Origin: Aureimonas populi
GTDB taxonomy: Bacteria; Pseudomonadota; Alphaproteobacteria; Rhizobiales; Rhizobiaceae
DNA length: 64,000 bases
NCBI RefSeq assembly: GCF_017815515.1
Contig: NZ_CP072611.1
Span: 2,976,001-3,040,000, forward strand
Direction of reading: 5' to 3'
Under the pieces are notes generated by a model that saw only the letters and a list, made by a program, of their open reading frames with translations, did not search any database and was not told where the DNA came from. The position numbers and the translations under genes are program-made. Positions 27,037-37,450 of this stretch are shown piece after piece (within the stretch, counting starts at the first letter, position 1; every line of letters begins with the position of its first letter).

Positions 27037-27870
27037 ATGACACATTATCTGGAAGCCGAAGCCGAGCCCGTGCGCAACACCGGCAGCATCCGCCTCTACG
27101 GCGAGGATGCCTTCGTGGGTATGCGGCGCGCGGGCGCCCTGACGGCCCTGTGCCTCGATGAGCTGGCCGATGTCGTGCGCCCGGGCGTGACGACCGCCGC
27201 CATCGACGCGCATGTCTTCCAGTTCGCCCTGAAGCACGGCGCGCTTCCGGCCACGGTGAATTATCGCGGCTACCAATATGCGAGCTGCACCTCGATCAAC
27301 CACGTTGTCTGCCACGGCCAGCCGAACGACAAGCCGCTGCGCGAAGGCGATATCGTCAATATCGACGTGACGCTGATCGTGGACGGCTGGCACGGCGATT
27401 CCTCGCGCATGTACCCCGTGGGCCGGATCAAGCGCGCGGCCGAGCGGCTGTGCGAGATCACCTATCGCTGCCTGGAGATCGGCATCGAGCAGGTGCGCCC
27501 CGGCGGCCATGTCGGCGATATCGGCGCGGCCATCCAGGTTTTCGCGGAGGGCGAGCGCTGCTCCGTCGTGCGCGACTTCTGCGGCCACGGCGTCGGCAAG
27601 CTGTTCCACGATTCGCCCAATATCCTCCATTACGGGCGGCGCGGCGAAGGGCCGGAGATGCGCCCGGGCATGATCTTCACCATCGAGCCGATGATCAATC
27701 TCGGCCGCCCGCACGTGAAGGTGCTGTCGGACGGCTGGACGGCCGTGACGCGCGACCGCTCGCTGTCCGCGCAGTACGAGCACGCGGTGGGTGTCACGGA
27801 GACGGGCTGCGAGGTCTTCACCCGTTCTCCGGGCGGCCTTGAAACGCCCGGCCTGCCCGCCGCCGCCTGA
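27037..27870 (+). CDS. map: Methionine aminopeptidase, type I
   Basis: 277 residues with the pita-bread metal ligands in order: [18 protein letters not shown] (two Asp), [13 protein letters not shown] (His), [10 protein letters not shown] (Glu) and [10 protein letters not shown] (Glu). It removes initiator methionine from nascent proteins. About 25 residues extend N-terminal to the typical enzyme. It precedes radC by eight bases, a common alphaproteobacterial arrangement. Confidence 0.95.
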   Translation: MTHYLEAEAEPVRNTGSIRLYGEDAFVGMRRAGALTALCLDELADVVRPGVTTAAIDAHVFQFALKHGALPATVNYRGYQYASCTSINHVVCHGQPNDKPLREGDIVNIDVTLIVDGWHGDSSRMYPVGRIKRAAERLCEITYRCLEIGIEQVRPGGHVGDIGAAIQVFAEGERCSVVRDFCGHGVGKLFHDSPNILHYGRRGEGPEMRPGMIFTIEPMINLGRPHVKVLSDGWTAVTRDRSLSAQYEHAVGVTETGCEVFTRSPGGLETPGLPAAA

Positions 27871-27878
27871 ACCGGCCC

Positions 27879-28586
27879 ATGCGTGCAAGGACCGGCGGGC
27901 CCGAGGGCGCCGCATCGAAGCATCATGACGGCCATCGCGACCGCCTGCGCGAGCGTTTCGCGCAGGCCGGCGAAAACGCGCTTGCGGACTACGAGCTTCT
28001 GGAGCTCCTCCTCTTCCGCACCATTCCCCGCCGCGACGTGAAGCCGCTGGCCAAGACGCTGATGGCCCGTTTCGGCTCCTTCGGCGAAGTCGTCAACGCG
28101 CCGCGCCACCTTCTGGAGGAAATCGACGGCATCGGCGCCTCCACCGCGCTGGATTTCAGCATCGTGATGGCCGTGAACCGGCGGGCGATGAGGGGCGAGA
28201 TGCGCGGCCGCGAGGTCCTGTCCTCGTGGCAGAGCCTGCTCGACTACTGCAAGGCCGCCATGGCGCACGAAACGCGCGAGCAGTTCCGCATCCTGTTCCT
28301 CGACAAGCGCAACACGCTCATCGCCGACGAGGTGCAGCAGACGGGAACGGTGGATCACACGCCCGTCTATCCGAGAGAGATCGTGCGCCGCGCCCTGGAG
28401 CTTTCGGCAAGCGCGATCATCCTCGTGCACAACCACCCCTCCGGCGACCCCACCCCCTCGCGGGCGGACGTGGAGATGACCCGCACGGTGATCGAGACCG
28501 CCAGGCCCATGGGCATCGCCGTGCACGATCACATCATCATCGGCCGTTCGGGCCATACGAGCTTCAAGGGCTCGCGCCTGATCTGA
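27879..28586 (+). CDS. radC: RadC-like JAB-domain protein
   Basis: 235 residues: an N-terminal helix-hairpin-helix-like part (about 30-90) and a C-terminal RadC/JAB metalloprotease-like domain with [14 protein letters not shown] carrying the HxHx10D zinc site. The name is historical; a DNA-repair role has not been confirmed for the family and the fold suggests a deubiquitinase-like hydrolase. Co-transcribed with map. Its stop codon is three bases from that of the convergent usg gene. Confidence 0.9.
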   Translation: MRARTGGPEGAASKHHDGHRDRLRERFAQAGENALADYELLELLLFRTIPRRDVKPLAKTLMARFGSFGEVVNAPRHLLEEIDGIGASTALDFSIVMAVNRRAMRGEMRGREVLSSWQSLLDYCKAAMAHETREQFRILFLDKRNTLIADEVQQTGTVDHTPVYPREIVRRALELSASAIILVHNHPSGDPTPSRADVEMTRTVIETARPMGIAVHDHIIIGRSGHTSFKGSRLI

Positions 28587-28589
28587 GGA

Positions 28590-28871
28590 CTATTGCAGGT
28601 GCCCCGCCTCCCGCACGAGGCGCACCTCCTGCGGGGAGATGAGGCCGCGATGCATGACCCGCACGGACTGGATCATCGCCTCGATCTCGCGCTCCCAATA
28701 GTCGAGGAAGCGCTTGAGGCGCGGATAGTCCGGGGCGATATCGTCGAACTGCCAGGAAAACGTCTGGAGAAGCGCCGGGTGGTCCGGCATCCGGTAAAGC
28801 ACCTCGGCGGTGGTCACGCCGTAGCCTTGAAGCATTCGTTCGAACTGCGGGTCTGGAACGCGGCCTTTCAT
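28590..28871 (-). CDS. usg: Usg family protein
   Basis: 93 residues from the ATG at 28871. Another ATG lies six bases upstream at 28877, but GAGGAG is better spaced for 28871. The sequence has the family pattern LQGYGVTTAEVLYRMPDHPALLQTF and DYWEREIEAMIQSVRVMH. Usg proteins are small, conserved in alphaproteobacteria and of unknown function, first noted next to tryptophan genes. Confidence 0.85.
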   Translation of the reverse strand: MKGRVPDPQFERMLQGYGVTTAEVLYRMPDHPALLQTFSWQFDDIAPDYPRLKRFLDYWEREIEAMIQSVRVMHRGLISPQEVRLVREAGHLQ

Positions 28872-28971
28872 CAGCATGGGCTCCTCTTCAGGGGCGGCAC
28901 GCACGGCCGCCATGGCAAGAGCCTGTGCCCCTTTTGTTGAGCAAAGCTTGCGCCGCGCCGCGCGCTCGCCT

Positions 28972-29580
28972 TCACATGCGCGTGACGGGAATGGCGCCGC
29001 CGGCGGCCAGCACCGCCTCCGGCGTATCCACGTCGAGCAGGGCGGCCGGGCCGATCTCGACCGTTGTGATCAGGTCCGCATGGGCCGCGATGATCGACCG
29101 CGCGCCGACATCGCCGCTCAGCTCCGAGATCTCGGCCCCGAGGCGGGACGGGAGGATCACCGGGTTGCCCCGCCGTCCCTCATGCGCTGCGATGACGATC
29201 GCCCCCGGCCCCTGTGCGCCGAATGCCAGGATGAGGCGCAAGAGATGGTCCGGCGTCAGCCCCGGCTGGTCGGCCAGCATGACGAGGACGCCTTGCGCCC
29301 CCTCGCTCGCCGCCCCGAAGCCGGCCTTGAGCGAGGTCGCCAGCCCTTCGCCATAGGCGGGATTGCGGATCGCACGGATATCGAGCCCGCGCAGCGCAGC
29401 CTCGACCTCGGCGGCCTCGTGGCCGAGGACGACATGCACACGGTCGGCGGAACTGGCCAGCGCTGTTTCGACCGAGCGGCGAACGAGCGGCACCCCGCCG
29501 AAGCGGGCCAGCAGCTTGTTGGGCTTCCCCATCCGCCTGGACTGCCCCGCCGCCAGCACCAGCGCGTGCACGCGGTTCAT
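28972..29580 (-). CDS. MobA/MocA-like molybdenum cofactor nucleotidyltransferase
   Basis: 202 residues with the nucleotidyltransferase motif VLAAGQSRRMGKPNKLL, LVMLADQPGLTPDHLLR and GNPVILPSRL. The family transfers CMP or GMP to molybdopterin; the XdhC neighbours favour MocA, which makes the cytosine dinucleotide cofactor of xanthine or CO dehydrogenase-type enzymes. Its ATG overlaps the stop of the XdhC C-terminal gene (ATGA). Confidence 0.85.
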   Translation of the reverse strand: MNRVHALVLAAGQSRRMGKPNKLLARFGGVPLVRRSVETALASSADRVHVVLGHEAAEVEAALRGLDIRAIRNPAYGEGLATSLKAGFGAASEGAQGVLVMLADQPGLTPDHLLRLILAFGAQGPGAIVIAAHEGRRGNPVILPSRLGAEISELSGDVGARSIIAAHADLITTVEIGPAALLDVDTPEAVLAAGGAIPVTRM

Positions 29581-30293
29581 CGCGGCGGTGTCTCGCCGCG
29601 CCGCTCCGGGCGCATCCGCCGCTTGCGGAAGGCCGCGATAATCGAGCCGAGCACGGCCACGGCGATCTCCGCCGGCGTCGAGGCCCCGATATCGACACCG
29701 ATGGGCGCCTCGATCCGCGCGATGGCATCCTCGGGAAGGCCCCCCTTGCCGAGCCGTTCCACGCGCCTGGCGTGGGTTTTCCGGCTGCCGAGTGCGCCGA
29801 CATAGAAGCAGCCGGCCCTCAGCGCCTCGGCCAGCGGAAAATCGTCGATCTTCGGATCATGCGTCAGCGCCGCCAGCGCGGTGTAGGCGTCCAGCGGGCG
29901 CGCGGCCAGCACGTCCTGCGGCCAGGCTGCGTAAAGCGGCACCCCGGCAAAGCGATCCGGGGAGGCGAAGGCCGTGCGGGGGTCGATGATCTCCATGTCG
30001 TAGCCGGCGAGCCGCGCCATCGGTGCAAGCGCCTGGCTGATATGCACCGCGCCGATGACGACGAGGCGCGGCGGCGGCAGATGCACGTTGACGAAGAACG
30101 CCCCATCCGGCGTCTCGATCGAGGCCGACTTGCCGGACCGGAAAGCACTGGCGATCGCCTCGCCGCGGGGATCGGCCTCCAGCCCGGTCTCCCGGACAAG
30201 GCGCTGGCGGCCGCTGGACAACTCCGTTTCAAGCGCCACGGCCCGCCGGGCGGCGCGCGCCTCGTTCAGCTCGCGCAGCAGCGCGGCCCTCAC
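29577..30293 (-). CDS. XdhC family protein, C-terminal (Rossmann) part
   Basis: 238 residues starting from a GTG whose TGA overlap with the preceding gene (GTGA) signals translational coupling. It corresponds to the second part of XdhC, with RLVVIGAVHISQALAPMARLAGYDM as a dinucleotide-type fold, DPKIDDFPLAEALRAGCFYVGALGSRKTHARR and IGVDIGASTPAEIAVAVLGSI. XdhC binds and sulfurates molybdenum cofactor for insertion into xanthine dehydrogenase-type enzymes. The family is usually one chain; here it is split. Confidence 0.88.
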   Translation of the reverse strand: MRAALLRELNEARAARRAVALETELSSGRQRLVRETGLEADPRGEAIASAFRSGKSASIETPDGAFFVNVHLPPPRLVVIGAVHISQALAPMARLAGYDMEIIDPRTAFASPDRFAGVPLYAAWPQDVLAARPLDAYTALAALTHDPKIDDFPLAEALRAGCFYVGALGSRKTHARRVERLGKGGLPEDAIARIEAPIGVDIGASTPAEIAVAVLGSIIAAFRKRRMRPERRGETPPR

Positions 30294-30613
30294 GGTTCCA
30301 GTCTTTCGAGATAGACCTTGATACGCCCGCCGCAGGAAAGGCCGACCTGCCAGGCGGTCTCGTCGGCCACGCCGAATTCGAGCATTCTCGGCTCGCCCGT
30401 CTCGATCACCTGCGCGGCCTCGGCGATCACCGCCCCTTCCACGCAGCCGCCCGAGACGGAGCCCTCGAAATGGCCCTGCCCGTCCACGATCAGGTGGCTG
30501 CCGGCGGGGCGCGGGGCCGAGCCCCATGTCTCCACCACCGTCGCGAGAGCGCCTGAGCGCCCTTCCTCCATCCATCGCTCGGCTGTGGCCAGAACGTCGT
30601 CGCTTGCGCTCAT
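30290..30613 (-). CDS. XdhC family protein, N-terminal part
   Basis: 107 residues matching the first XdhC/CoxI domain: LATVVETWGSAPRPAGSHLIV, the conserved SVSGGCVEGAVI and LSCGGRIKVYLE, including two conserved cysteines. The ATG at 30613 is used because the homology begins there. First of three overlapping genes (this, XdhC C-part, MocA-like), presumably one cofactor-maturation unit. No molybdenum hydroxylase is encoded in the window. Confidence 0.88.
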   Translation of the reverse strand: MSASDDVLATAERWMEEGRSGALATVVETWGSAPRPAGSHLIVDGQGHFEGSVSGGCVEGAVIAEAAQVIETGEPRMLEFGVADETAWQVGLSCGGRIKVYLERLEP

Positions 30614-30669
30614 TGGCGAACCCCGTGGGTCATGCTGTCCACGACACATAGGTTCCGCTCCTCCCCCTG

Positions 30670-31167
30670 TCAGAGGGTGCGATAGCGCCTGTCGCGATAA
30701 AGAAGGCTCGACGCCGGCTCGCCCTGGCGGATGGCGACGACTTCCCCGATGAGAACGCGGTGCGTCGCCACGATGCGGCTGTCCACCAGCCGGCAGTCGA
30801 AGCTGGCGAGCGCGCCGCTCTCCAGCACGGGCGAGCCTGTCGAAAGGGTCGACCAGCGGGCGCTGGCGAAGCGCGCCTCCGGCTCCAGCCCGCCCTGCCC
30901 GGAAAAGATGCGCGCCACGGGCTCGGCCTCGGCCGACAGCATGTTGACCGCGAACACGCCATTGGCCTCGAAGCGATCGTTGAGCGGGCTCGAGAGGTTC
31001 AGGCAGACGAGGAGAGTCGCGGGCGCGTCCGACACCGAGCAGACGGAGGTGGCCGTCACGCCGCGCCGCCCTGCCGGGCCATCCGTGGTGATCAGATGGA
31101 CGGCGGCGGCGAAATGGCTCATCGCTTCGCGAAACTCAGCGCGGTCGACGGTCGGGTTTGTCAGCAC
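30670..31167 (-). CDS. Flavin reductase family protein
   Basis: 165 residues from a GTG with GGGA seven bases upstream. Typical features are FREAMSHFAAAVHLITT, GVTATSVCSVSDAPATLLVCLN and the flavin-binding DCRLVDSRIVATHRVLIGEV. These enzymes reduce FMN or FAD with NAD(P)H to feed two-component monooxygenases such as HpaBC. No oxygenase partner is adjacent. The frame stays open far upstream, but homology stops at this start. Confidence 0.85.
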   Translation of the reverse strand: MLTNPTVDRAEFREAMSHFAAAVHLITTDGPAGRRGVTATSVCSVSDAPATLLVCLNLSSPLNDRFEANGVFAVNMLSAEAEPVARIFSGQGGLEPEARFASARWSTLSTGSPVLESGALASFDCRLVDSRIVATHRVLIGEVVAIRQGEPASSLLYRDRRYRTL

Positions 31168-31401
31168 TTCGAATCCCAATCCACGAATGCTGCGAGAACC
31201 GGCCGCCCGGCGGGACGGGGCGGAGCACTCGGATGCGAACGGCCCTCCGCGCTTGCCACGGAATGGCCGGCCCGGGCAAGCCCGCCGGCGAAGGGTTCGA
31301 GCTCGCAGCGGTCCGCACGCCGCGTGAGGCGCCTTCAAGGACGGAACCGGCATCACCGCCACCCGTTCGCCTTGGCGGCCAAAGGCAGGCGGGAGCCCGA
31401 C

Positions 31402-31743
31402 ATGCAGGACGAGATGCGCGACCATGAACAGACCTGGAGCGAATTCCGGTCTCTGGCGAACATGACGCCCACGGAACTGGAGCGCTGGCTGGAGACCGAG
31501 GAGTCGAAGACGGTCGGCATCACCAAAAAGGGCGAGAGCGAATCCGTCGGCCATGCTTCCGGCCGCCGGATCATCGAGATCAAGGCGACGAAGAAAGTCG
31601 ATCTGACAGACAGCCAGTGGGCGCATATGCGCAAGGTCGTCGGCTACATCAAACGCCACTCGGCGCAGAAGCCGCAGGGCGACGTGACGAAAAGCCGGTG
31701 GCGCTACTCGCTGATGAACTGGGGCCACGATCCGTTGAAGTGA
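31402..31743 (+). CDS. DUF3140 family protein
   Basis: 113 residues with a very characteristic pattern: EFRSLANMTPTELERWLETEES, SVGHASGRRIIEI, DLTDSQWAHMRKVVGYIKRH and the end WRYSLMNWGHDPLK. GGGAG lies nine bases before the ATG. The family is widespread in bacteria and fungi and uncharacterised; it is soluble, basic and probably helical, possibly DNA-binding. Confidence 0.85.
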   Translation: MQDEMRDHEQTWSEFRSLANMTPTELERWLETEESKTVGITKKGESESVGHASGRRIIEIKATKKVDLTDSQWAHMRKVVGYIKRHSAQKPQGDVTKSRWRYSLMNWGHDPLK

Positions 31744-31838
31744 GAAAAGTCGTAACGCGGTATCATCCATCCACGAGAGGATGAAGGGGCGCAGGGTGCG
31801 CTCTCGCCTTCGCGGGGCGCGATGTCTAGGATACGCAC

Positions 31839-32870
31839 ATGCCTCGACGTGTCCTTCTCCTCTCCCTGCTCCTCGCCGCCGCATCCGGCCCCGCCGCCGC
31901 GCAGGCTTACGCGCTGGGCGTTGCAGCGCCTCTGTCCGGGCCGTCCGCCATTCTGGGCGAGCAGATGGTGGCCGGCGCGGCGGCCGCAGCCGGCACGCGC
32001 GCCACGGTCGTGGCCGCAGACACCGAATGTTCGGCGGAAGGCGGTGAGGTCGCCGCGCGCGTCTTCGTCCAGGAGCGCGTCGATGCGGTGATCGGCTTCC
32101 TGTGCACGCCGGCCATCGAAGCCGCCTTGCCGGTGCTGACGCAGGCCGGCATTCCGGTGGTCGATGTGGGCGTGCGCGCCAATCGCCTGACGAACAGGCG
32201 GGATCGGACCGGCCATCTCGTCTGGCGCCTGGCCCCGCGATCGGACGCGGAGGCCGACGCCATCGCCGCCTTCGTGCGCGAGAACTGGCGCACCGTGCCC
32301 TTCGGCATCGTCGAGGACGGCTCGGTCCAGGCACGCGACCTTGCCGACGAGGTCCGCGCGCGCCTCGGCCCCGAGTCGATAGAGCCCGCGCTCGTCGACA
32401 ATTACCGGCCGGCCGAAGAAGTGCAGTTCCCCCTTGCCCGCCGCATCCTGCAAAGCGGGGTCACGCGCTTTCTGGCCTTCGGCAGCCGGCAGGACATCGC
32501 CATTCTCCAGCGGGACGCGGGCGAGATCGGGCTCGAGCTGGAAATAGTCGGCGGCGAGCAGCTCGTGGACGAGCCCGGCGAGACGGATATCGCGGCGGGC
32601 ACGCGCGCCCTGGGCATCTTCGACGAGGCGCCGGAGGCGGGCCAGCGCATCGAGGAGGGCTATCACCGCCCTGCGCGTGCGGCCACCGAGATCGCGCTCG
32701 GCGCGCTCGATGCGGCGAGCGGGTCGAGCTTTGCCGAAGCCATGCAGCAGGCGACTTTTCCGACCGTGCTCGGCCCCATCTCCTTCGACGGGAAGGGCGA
32801 TTCCAGCCGCCGTGCCTTCGAGCTGAGGGAGTGGAACGGCGAGGCGTTCGTTCCCGTGCCGCAATCGTGA
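31839..32870 (+). CDS. Periplasmic binding protein, branched-chain amino acid type
   Basis: 343 residues with a signal peptide ending AAAQA, then LGVAAPLSGPSAILGEQMVAGAA, the opening of type I periplasmic binding proteins of the Leu/Ile/Val/amide group. ABC transporter genes are absent nearby. It overlaps the P1 peptidase gene by four bases (GTGA), so the two are made together. It may recruit a transporter encoded elsewhere or serve as a sensor; the ligand is unknown. Confidence 0.83.
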   Translation: MPRRVLLLSLLLAAASGPAAAQAYALGVAAPLSGPSAILGEQMVAGAAAAAGTRATVVAADTECSAEGGEVAARVFVQERVDAVIGFLCTPAIEAALPVLTQAGIPVVDVGVRANRLTNRRDRTGHLVWRLAPRSDAEADAIAAFVRENWRTVPFGIVEDGSVQARDLADEVRARLGPESIEPALVDNYRPAEEVQFPLARRILQSGVTRFLAFGSRQDIAILQRDAGEIGLELEIVGGEQLVDEPGETDIAAGTRALGIFDEAPEAGQRIEEGYHRPARAATEIALGALDAASGSSFAEAMQQATFPTVLGPISFDGKGDSSRRAFELREWNGEAFVPVPQS

Positions 32871-33877
32871 GCGGGTTCGGCCGGCCCGGGCGCCGCAATC
32901 TCATCACCGACATCGCCGGGATCCGGGTCGGCAACGCTTCCGATGAGCGGCTGAAAAGCGGCTCCACGGTACTTCTCGTCGATACGCCTGCGCCCGCTTC
33001 GGTCGCCATCCTCGGCGGTGCACCGGGCACGCGGGAGACGGACCTGCTCGCGCCGGAAAACACGGTGCAGGCGGTGGACGCGCTGGTGCTGTCCGGTGGC
33101 TCGGCCTTCGGGCTCGATGCGGCCAGCGGCGCGCAGGCCTTCCTGCGCGAAGCCGGGCGCGGCTTCGAGGTGGCGGGGCTGCGCGTGCCCATCGTGCCCG
33201 CCGCGATCCTCTTCGATCTCGCCAATGGCGGCGACAAGGACTGGGCGCGTTTCCCGCCCTATCGCGAGCTCGGCTACGAGGCGGCGGCCAGCGCCGCGCA
33301 CGACTTCGCCCTCGGCAGCGCCGGAGCCGGCGCGGGCGCGACGACGGCGACGGTGAAAGGCGGCCTCGGCTCGGCCTCCCTCGTCCTGCCGGGCGGCATC
33401 ATCGTGGGCGCTCTCGTGGCGGTCAACGCGGTCGGCTCGCCGCTCGTGGGCACGACCCGCCATTTCTGGGCCGCTCCGTTCGAGATCGAAGACGAGTTCG
33501 GGGGCCTCGGCCTGCCCGCGCCGCTGCCGGCCGATGCCATCCTTCCGCGCACCAAGCTGGGCGCGCGGGCTGGCGCCAACACCACCATCGCCATCGTGGC
33601 CACCGACGCGCGCCTCGACAAGGCCGGCGCCAGGCGGCTCGCCGTCGCCGCGCATGACGGTTTCGCCCGCGCGCTCTGGCCAGCGCACACCGATTTCGAC
33701 GGCGACCTCGTCTTCGGCCTCGCGACCGGGGGCAGCGGCATCGCGCCCGATGCACGGCAGGCGCTGGAGCTGGGCGCCGCCGCAGCGTCGGTCATGGCGC
33801 GCGCCATCGCGCGCGGCGTTCATGCCGCATCGACGGCGGAGAATGATCCGTTGCCGGCGTGGAAGGAGTTCGCATGA
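32867..33877 (+). CDS. P1 (DmpA/NylC-type) self-cleaving N-terminal-nucleophile peptidase
   Basis: 336 residues from a GTG overlapping the previous stop. Family features include NLITDIAGIRVGNAS, LSGGSAFGLDAASGAQAF, GAGAGATTATVKGGLGSAS and the processing site around A-N238-T239-T, where family members cut themselves to expose the nucleophilic Thr or Ser. Known members are D-aminopeptidases, beta-peptidyl aminopeptidases and nylon-oligomer hydrolases. No signal peptide is visible, so it is probably cytosolic, processing what the coupled binding protein brings in. Confidence 0.9.
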   Translation: MSGFGRPGRRNLITDIAGIRVGNASDERLKSGSTVLLVDTPAPASVAILGGAPGTRETDLLAPENTVQAVDALVLSGGSAFGLDAASGAQAFLREAGRGFEVAGLRVPIVPAAILFDLANGGDKDWARFPPYRELGYEAAASAAHDFALGSAGAGAGATTATVKGGLGSASLVLPGGIIVGALVAVNAVGSPLVGTTRHFWAAPFEIEDEFGGLGLPAPLPADAILPRTKLGARAGANTTIAIVATDARLDKAGARRLAVAAHDGFARALWPAHTDFDGDLVFGLATGGSGIAPDARQALELGAAAASVMARAIARGVHAASTAENDPLPAWKEFA

Positions 33878-34596
33878 GGCTCATGCTGGCATCGCTCACG
33901 GCGTTCCTCGCCGCGCCAGCCCTTGCCGGCGACTTCGCCACGCTCAACCCGCTCGGCTTCTCGGCCGACGGCCGTGTCTTCGCGTTCGAGCAATATGGCA
34001 TCCAGGACGGCTCCGGCTTTCCCTACGCAGAGATTTTCGTCCTCGATCTGGACGAGGACCGTTATCTGGCCCCCTCGCCCGTGCGGGTGCGCCTGGATGA
34101 TGAGGGCGCGCATCTGGACGCGGCCCGGCGGCAGGCGCGCGAGGCGGCCGCCGGCCTGCTTTCCGCCCACGAGCCGAAGGCCGAGTTCGGGCTCATCGTC
34201 GCATCCAGCCCGCCGACGGAGCTTTCGGCCGACCCGCACCGGGTGGAGTTCCTGCCCCGCGCCATCGAGCCGCGCATCGACGAGCCGGTGGAGCTGCGCC
34301 TCTCCCTCCTGCCCCGGCCCGATGCGCCGGAGTTCTGCACCGCGTTCGGCCACGGGATTTCCGGCTTCAGGCTGGTGCGCGTGGCGGCAGGGCCGGGAGA
34401 GACGGCGCGCGTCCTGCACGAGGACGAGACCCTGCCGGACAGCCGCGCTTGCGCCTTCGACTACCGCATCGCGCAGGTGCAGGTTCACGGCACGGCGACG
34501 GGCCGGATGCGGGCCGTGGCGCTCATCGGCGTGAAGCAGGTCGGCTTCGAAGGGCCGGACATGCGCTACATCGCCGTGCCCGTGCCGCTGGACTGA
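33874..34596 (+). CDS. DUF2259 family exported protein
   Basis: 240 residues with a signal peptide (MRLMLASLTAFLAAPALAG). The mature part starts DFATLNPLGFSADGRVFAFEQYGIQDGSGFPYAEIFVLDL, typical of DUF2259, which resembles a beta-propeller blade or a surface protein. ATGA overlap with the P1 peptidase and AAGGAG eight bases before the ATG make it the third gene of the unit. Function unknown. Confidence 0.85.
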   Translation: MRLMLASLTAFLAAPALAGDFATLNPLGFSADGRVFAFEQYGIQDGSGFPYAEIFVLDLDEDRYLAPSPVRVRLDDEGAHLDAARRQAREAAAGLLSAHEPKAEFGLIVASSPPTELSADPHRVEFLPRAIEPRIDEPVELRLSLLPRPDAPEFCTAFGHGISGFRLVRVAAGPGETARVLHEDETLPDSRACAFDYRIAQVQVHGTATGRMRAVALIGVKQVGFEGPDMRYIAVPVPLD

Positions 34597-34667
34597 ACGT
34601 TGAGCGCCCCGCCCGCCTCTGTTAGACGGCGGGCGACCCCTCCTCCGCTCACGAAGGCTTGACGCTC

Positions 34668-35981
<1,314 letters not shown>

Positions 35982-36072
35982 ATCACGGAATCGAGAGGAA
36001 GGGCGGAACCTAAGCAGGCCCTGGCGATTTATCGTGCACACATCGTTGCACGCTGAAAGGCAAGGAAACGAC

Positions 36073-36402
36073 ATGACCCATACGCCTCCCCCTCCCGGCC
36101 AGACGCCCCCTCCGCCGCCCCCGCCGCGTGATGTGCCGCCTCGTGAAGGAAGCGGTCCGAGCGCGATCTGGTTCATCCTCGGCGCGCTCGTCGTCGCGAT
36201 CGTGCTCTATTTCCTGTTCTTCACGGGTACGCCCGATCCCGCCACGACCACAGGCGCTGGCGCGCCGGCCGTAGAGGATTCGGCTCCGGTAGCCCCGCCG
36301 GCCACCACGACCACGCCGCCGCCGGCCACGCCCGAGGCGCCCGCCCCGGCAGAGCCCGCGCCGACCCCCGGCGCCGAACCGGCTCCTGCTCCGGCCAACT
36401 AA
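36073..36402 (+). CDS. Proline-rich single-span membrane protein
   Basis: 109 residues: a cytosolic N-terminus with proline runs (residues 5-22), one membrane helix (about 32-50, SAIWFILGALVVAIVLYFLF) and a periplasmic Pro/Ala/Thr-rich tail. AAGGAAACGAC leads to the ATG. Low complexity prevents family assignment. Its terminator is shared with the convergent phosphohydrolase gene. Confidence 0.65.
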   Translation: MTHTPPPPGQTPPPPPPPRDVPPREGSGPSAIWFILGALVVAIVLYFLFFTGTPDPATTTGAGAPAVEDSAPVAPPATTTTPPPATPEAPAPAEPAPTPGAEPAPAPAN

Positions 36403-36417
36403 GACCGGCTCATACAG

Positions 36418-36447
36418 GAAAAGGCCCCGCTTCGGCGGGGTCTTTTC
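36418..36447. terminator. Bidirectional terminator
   Basis: A 13-bp stem (36418-36430 with 36435-36447) with TTCG loop, A-rich on the left arm and T-rich on the right, so it can end transcription from both sides. It lies between two convergent stop codons. Confidence 0.88.
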
Positions 36448-37245
36448 TCATGCGACTGCCGCCTGCTTCTCGATCTGCTCGCGGAGCGTCTCCCCCTCCG
36501 GCCTGATATCGATGCGCAGCATCTGGTGGTCGGAGAAGGGCTGGTTGACGATTTCCAGCTCACAACGCCCCGCGATGTCGTTCGAGACGAGGCAGGTGTC
36601 GAGGCTGGCGCGGTAGGGGCCGAGCCTGAAGGTCGGCCCGAGGGCGCCGTTCAGATGCACGAAGCGCCGGTCGTGCAGCAGCGGCTCCAGCTCGCGGCAG
36701 CCGCGAAAGATATTGAAATCCCCCATCACCACGGTCGGCGCGTCCTTCTCGCGCGTCCACGCCGCGATCTGCTCGAACTGCCGCTCCCGCACACGCCGGA
36801 GCAGGGAGCAGTGGGCGATGAGGACGCGGATGCCCTCGATGTCGATGTCGTAGACGAGCCTCTTCTTGCCGAAATCCAGATAGCGCGCCTCGAACTGAAG
36901 GGGCTGCGAGGCCAGGAAGGCGTTGGACTTGCCCTTGGAGATGGAGAAGCGGCGGAACTTGCGTTCGAGCGCATATTTCGAATCGATCTGCACCGTCGCG
37001 TGGTGGTCCTCGCGCAGGATGGGGAGCTGATCGAAGAAGCCGTTGGTCAGCGATCCCCTGTCGATCTCCACGAAGCACGACAAATCGGGCTTCATCTCGC
37101 GCAGCATCTCCTTCACGAAGGTCAGGCTTCGAACCTGCACATCGCGCGGCGTGTAGATATGGTGGTGGACGCGCCGGACGTGATGGCCGAGCGAGCCGTC
37201 TATATCTCGCGAATACCCCAGATTGGCATAGACGATACGCGGCAT
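36448..37245 (-). CDS. Endonuclease/exonuclease/phosphatase family protein
   Basis: 265 residues (TTG at 37251 is an alternative start). The fold is that of DNase I-like phosphohydrolases: IVYANLGYSR, SCFVEID, the metal site VVMGDFNIFRG and the catalytic FSDHQMLRIDI. Substrates in the family range from DNA to phospholipids. It is divergent from the cardiolipin synthase gene, so a lipid role is conceivable but not shown. Confidence 0.82.
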   Translation of the reverse strand: MPRIVYANLGYSRDIDGSLGHHVRRVHHHIYTPRDVQVRSLTFVKEMLREMKPDLSCFVEIDRGSLTNGFFDQLPILREDHHATVQIDSKYALERKFRRFSISKGKSNAFLASQPLQFEARYLDFGKKRLVYDIDIEGIRVLIAHCSLLRRVRERQFEQIAAWTREKDAPTVVMGDFNIFRGCRELEPLLHDRRFVHLNGALGPTFRLGPYRASLDTCLVSNDIAGRCELEIVNQPFSDHQMLRIDIRPEGETLREQIEKQAAVA

Positions 37246-37450
37246 GGACAACGGGCCTTTCGAGGGTCGGCTTGGCGGCTATGAATATGGTTATGCCGGG
37301 CGCGGCCGCCAGCCTCGCCCGATCTTCTCATGGCCGCGACCCGAGGCGAAAGAAAGTCGAACGGCGCGGGGCTTCGCTCGTCCCATGGCGCGCCTGCGCC
37401 CTAAGTGAGCGGCAGTGAGCAGTGGTGCCCGGCGTAAGGGAATGTGAGGC

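Noticed and set aside
30670..32334. 554-codon minus-strand frame ending in the flavin reductase
   Set aside because: Only the last 165 residues match a flavin reductase. The rest is antisense to the DUF3140 and binding-protein genes.
36207..36398. Gly/Ala/Val-rich minus-strand frame opposite the proline-rich protein
   Set aside because: It is the antisense reading of Pro/Ala codons and has no ribosome site.
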